Position numbers and translations under genes: made by a program. The notes under the pieces were generated by a model that made no database searches, had not been told where the DNA came from, and was given only the letters and a program-made list of their open reading frames with translations. From Candidatus Wildermuthbacteria bacterium (GTDB lineage Bacteria; Patescibacteriota; Minisyncoccia; Minisyncoccales; UBA10102), in contig JACOVR010000042.1 in the NCBI GenBank assembly GCA_016177245.1, positions 1 to 6,680 on the forward strand: a stretch of 6,680 nt of DNA, written 5' to 3'. Each line of letters opens with the position of its first letter. Within the stretch, counting starts at the first letter, position 1. Below, piece by piece: positions 5,190-6,680 of the stretch.

Positions 5190-6249
5190 CGTTTCTCTCA
5201 ACGTTATCAAACTTGGAATGATGGGAGCTGCTGCGTTTTTGTTTGGATTCCTGCTCGCGCCCCCCTTCGCCAATTTTCTATACACGCACAAACTCTGGAG
5301 AAAAAAGGTGAGAACCCAGGCCTTAGGCGGGGGAGAAGTCCCGTTTTTTCAGAAATTTCATGCAGAGGGAGAAACAGGGACTCCGCGTTTTGGCGGAGTT
5401 TTGGTGTGGCTTATACCGCCCCTTTTGGCTCTTTTCTTCTGGCTTTTAAGTTTCACTGAAACGGAACTGTTTGAAAAACTTAATTTTCTCTCGCGATCGC
5501 AGACGTGGCTTCCGCTAGCCACGTTGCTCGCGGCTTCTGCGGTTGGATTTCTCGACGACCTTGCGCAGGTTGTGAATGTGCGGGGATTAAACAAATACAT
5601 CGGAGGCGGACTTGAATTAAAATACCGGTTTGGCGCTGTTTTTTTGATCGCGCTGGTGGGCGCGTGGTGGTTTTACTACAAACTCGGCTGGACAACTTTT
5701 CATGTGCCGGGTGTCGGGGATTTTGATATTGGGTTATGGTATATCCCTTTGTTTATTCTTGTGATGCTTGCAACCTACAGCGGGGGAGTGATCGACGGTT
5801 TAGATGGACTTGCAGGAGGCGTATTCGCATCTATCTTTACCGGTTACGGCATCATTGCGTTCGCAAGAGACCAATTCGATCTTGCAACGTTTTCGTTTGC
5901 GATTGTGGGCGCGCTGCTCGCGTTTTTGTGGTTTAATATTCCTCCTGCACGATTTTATATGGGTGAAACCGGCATTATCGGGCTCACCGCCACGCTCACG
6001 GTTGTCGCTTTTCTTACCGATTCTGTCGCTGTGCTGCCCATCATTGGTTTTTTGCTGGTGCTGGAATCTGGTTCGGTGATTATTCAGCTTCTTAGTAAAA
6101 AGTTCCGTAAAAAGAAAATTCTGCTTGCCGCCCCCATTCACCACCATTTCGAAGCCAAGGGCTGGCCCCACTACAAAGTCACCATGCGTTTCTGGGTTAT
6201 TGGAGTCGTCATGGCAATCGCGGGAGTCGCAATCCGTCTGTTCGGCTGA
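5179..6249 (+). CDS. mraY: Phospho-N-acetylmuramoyl-pentapeptide-transferase (MraY), divergent
   Basis: MraY transfers phospho-MurNAc-pentapeptide from its UDP carrier to undecaprenyl phosphate, making lipid I at the inner face of the membrane. The 356-residue protein matches the usual length of about 350-360 and has around ten hydrophobic segments. Family landmarks in order are: GTPRFGGVLV (67-76, corresponding to GTPTMGG), the FLDD motif (Asp126, Asp127), DGLDGLAGG (206-214), MGETG (261-265) and the signature APIHHHFEAKGWP (318-330) followed by the RFW helix. Two positions deviate: the expected catalytic Asp of MGD is Glu263, and the usual NLTDG is GVIDG, losing the Asn and Thr. The HHH signature, length and neighbouring carboxypeptidase favour MraY over WecA-type relatives. 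ATG 5179 overlaps the upstream stop by 11 bp without a visible Shine-Dalgarno; ATGs at 5218 and 5221 would truncate the first membrane helix. Confidence 0.9.
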   Translation: MFSDVSLNVIKLGMMGAAAFLFGFLLAPPFANFLYTHKLWRKKVRTQALGGGEVPFFQKFHAEGETGTPRFGGVLVWLIPPLLALFFWLLSFTETELFEKLNFLSRSQTWLPLATLLAASAVGFLDDLAQVVNVRGLNKYIGGGLELKYRFGAVFLIALVGAWWFYYKLGWTTFHVPGVGDFDIGLWYIPLFILVMLATYSGGVIDGLDGLAGGVFASIFTGYGIIAFARDQFDLATFSFAIVGALLAFLWFNIPPARFYMGETGIIGLTATLTVVAFLTDSVAVLPIIGFLLVLESGSVIIQLLSKKFRKKKILLAAPIHHHFEAKGWPHYKVTMRFWVIGVVMAIAGVAIRLFG

Positions 6250-6260
6250 AAAATAACTGA

Positions 6261-6289
6261 TTGACAAAAAATCCAAGGAGCAATAGAAT
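6261..6289 (+). promoter_or_regulatory. Consensus sigma-70-type promoter for the downstream small gene
   Basis: A perfect TTGACA at 6261-6266 is separated by 17 bp from TAGAAT at 6284-6289 (five of six matches to TATAAT). Predicted initiation near 6296 gives a leader of about 23 nt that contains the AAAGGAG ribosome binding site. It begins 11 bp after the mraY stop codon. A TATAAA at 6289-6294 is a weaker alternative because it spaces poorly from the -35. Confidence 0.85.
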
Positions 6290-6318
6290 ATAAATTAGTT
6301 TGGTCAAAGGAGATCACA

Positions 6319-6624
6319 ATGTCATCTCTAACAGCAAGGGGTACCGTTGGACTTGTAGCCTCGGACATCTTCCCCGCACTACTCTCTGTGCTTGTACGAG
6401 ATAATAAAGAGGGAATGCTCACCGTCTTCGTTCTAAGGACGGGGGAAACACTCCAAATCCCGAGAAAGGAATTCCGGCCTTTACCCATTATCCTTAATCC
6501 GGATGAGGTCGAGGTCGCGGAGGCCATGCGCAAAAAAGATCCAACAGCTATTCGAGATCTCCTCTTGGTAAAACTTATCGAAGAACTAGCAACGCTCCGC
6601 TCTAGGGGCCGTCCATACGCATAA
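6319..6624 (+). CDS. Small protein of unknown function (101 residues)
   Basis: I do not recognise this protein. The start is well supported by AAAGGAG at 6306-6312, six bases before ATG, and by a consensus promoter upstream. The N-terminal half alternates hydrophobic and polar residues (LTVFVLRTGETLQI at 34-47), suggesting beta strands. The C-terminal half looks helical, with acidic and basic patches (PDEVEVAEAMRKK at 61-73 and a Leu-rich LLLVKLIEELATL at 81-93). There is no signal peptide, convincing membrane segment, Cys pair or known nucleotide-binding motif, so it is probably cytoplasmic. It forms its own transcription unit bounded by a promoter and a terminator. The strong promoter and ribosome binding site suggest good expression, but the role cannot be inferred. 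Confidence 0.75.
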   Translation: MSSLTARGTVGLVASDIFPALLSVLVRDNKEGMLTVFVLRTGETLQIPRKEFRPLPIILNPDEVEVAEAMRKKDPTAIRDLLLVKLIEELATLRSRGRPYA

Positions 6625-6634
6625 CAGCGAGCTC

Positions 6635-6664
6635 AGTGCACTTAGCTTGTAGGTGCACTTTTCT
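6635..6664 (+). terminator. Rho-independent terminator after the small gene
   Basis: AGTGCAC (6635-6641) pairs with GTGCACT (6653-6659). The stem extends inward by TTA (6642-6644) against TAG (6650-6652) with one G-U wobble, leaving the loop GCTTG. Four T residues (6659-6662) and CT follow. It begins ten bases after the TAA of the small gene. Beyond it, to the window end, I see nothing recognisable. Confidence 0.75.
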
Positions 6665-6680
6665 ATTGGAAAAAGTGAAA

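Noticed and set aside
5380..5404. ACTCCGC / GCGGAGT hairpin followed by TTTT in mraY, terminator-like
   Set aside because: It encodes the conserved GTPRFGG motif, so the sequence is explained by protein constraint, and the T-run is only four bases.
5503..5524. Perfect 8-bp inverted repeat ACGTGGCT / AGCCACGT with a 6-base loop in mraY
   Set aside because: About one such stem is expected by chance in a window this size. It has no direct repeats and encodes ordinary membrane-protein sequence, so it is not grouped with the three inserts.

Overview
The window looks like a piece of a Patescibacteria (Candidate Phyla Radiation, probably Parcubacteria-like) chromosome. This is inferred from four things: compact, tightly packed and overlapping genes; a shortened bacterial aspartyl-tRNA synthetase; a divergent MraY; and GC-rich hairpin sequences inside reading frames. 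TGA ends two genes (dacA and mraY) and no in-frame TGA interrupts any gene, so the standard bacterial code applies rather than the TGA=Gly code of Gracilibacteria/SR1. All genes read rightward.

Layout: positions 1-119 hold the proline-rich tail of a gene that starts outside the window. A perfect extended -10 promoter then drives a monocistronic class I SAM-dependent methyltransferase (205-1140) with a strong Shine-Dalgarno, closed by a terminator (1143-1189). Inside that terminator hairpin lies a promoter-like sequence for the next block: an orphan multi-pass membrane sensor histidine kinase (1203-2804), aspartyl-tRNA synthetase aspS (2813-4228), a D-alanyl-D-alanine carboxypeptidase (4212-5189) and mraY (5179-6249). 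These four genes are spaced by 8 bp or overlap by 11-17 bp, so they are probably co-transcribed. A textbook promoter then drives a 101-residue unknown protein (6319-6624) with its own terminator (6635-6664).

Functionally, mraY (lipid I synthesis) and the carboxypeptidase (trimming of pentapeptide stems) belong to peptidoglycan metabolism. aspS and the kinase have no obvious functional tie to them and may simply share the transcript.

The most unusual signal is the presence of three hairpin-forming, repeat-flanked segments inside coding sequences: in the kinase ATPase domain, in AspRS and in the carboxypeptidase. Each keeps the frame and falls in a loop where the protein family normally has a shorter linker. 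This resembles the behaviour of Rickettsia palindromic elements and may represent an ORF-invading repeat family in this lineage. Other points worth attention are the loss of the GAD domain in AspRS together with a His typical of non-discriminating enzymes, and an Asp-to-Glu change at the expected catalytic MGD motif of MraY.
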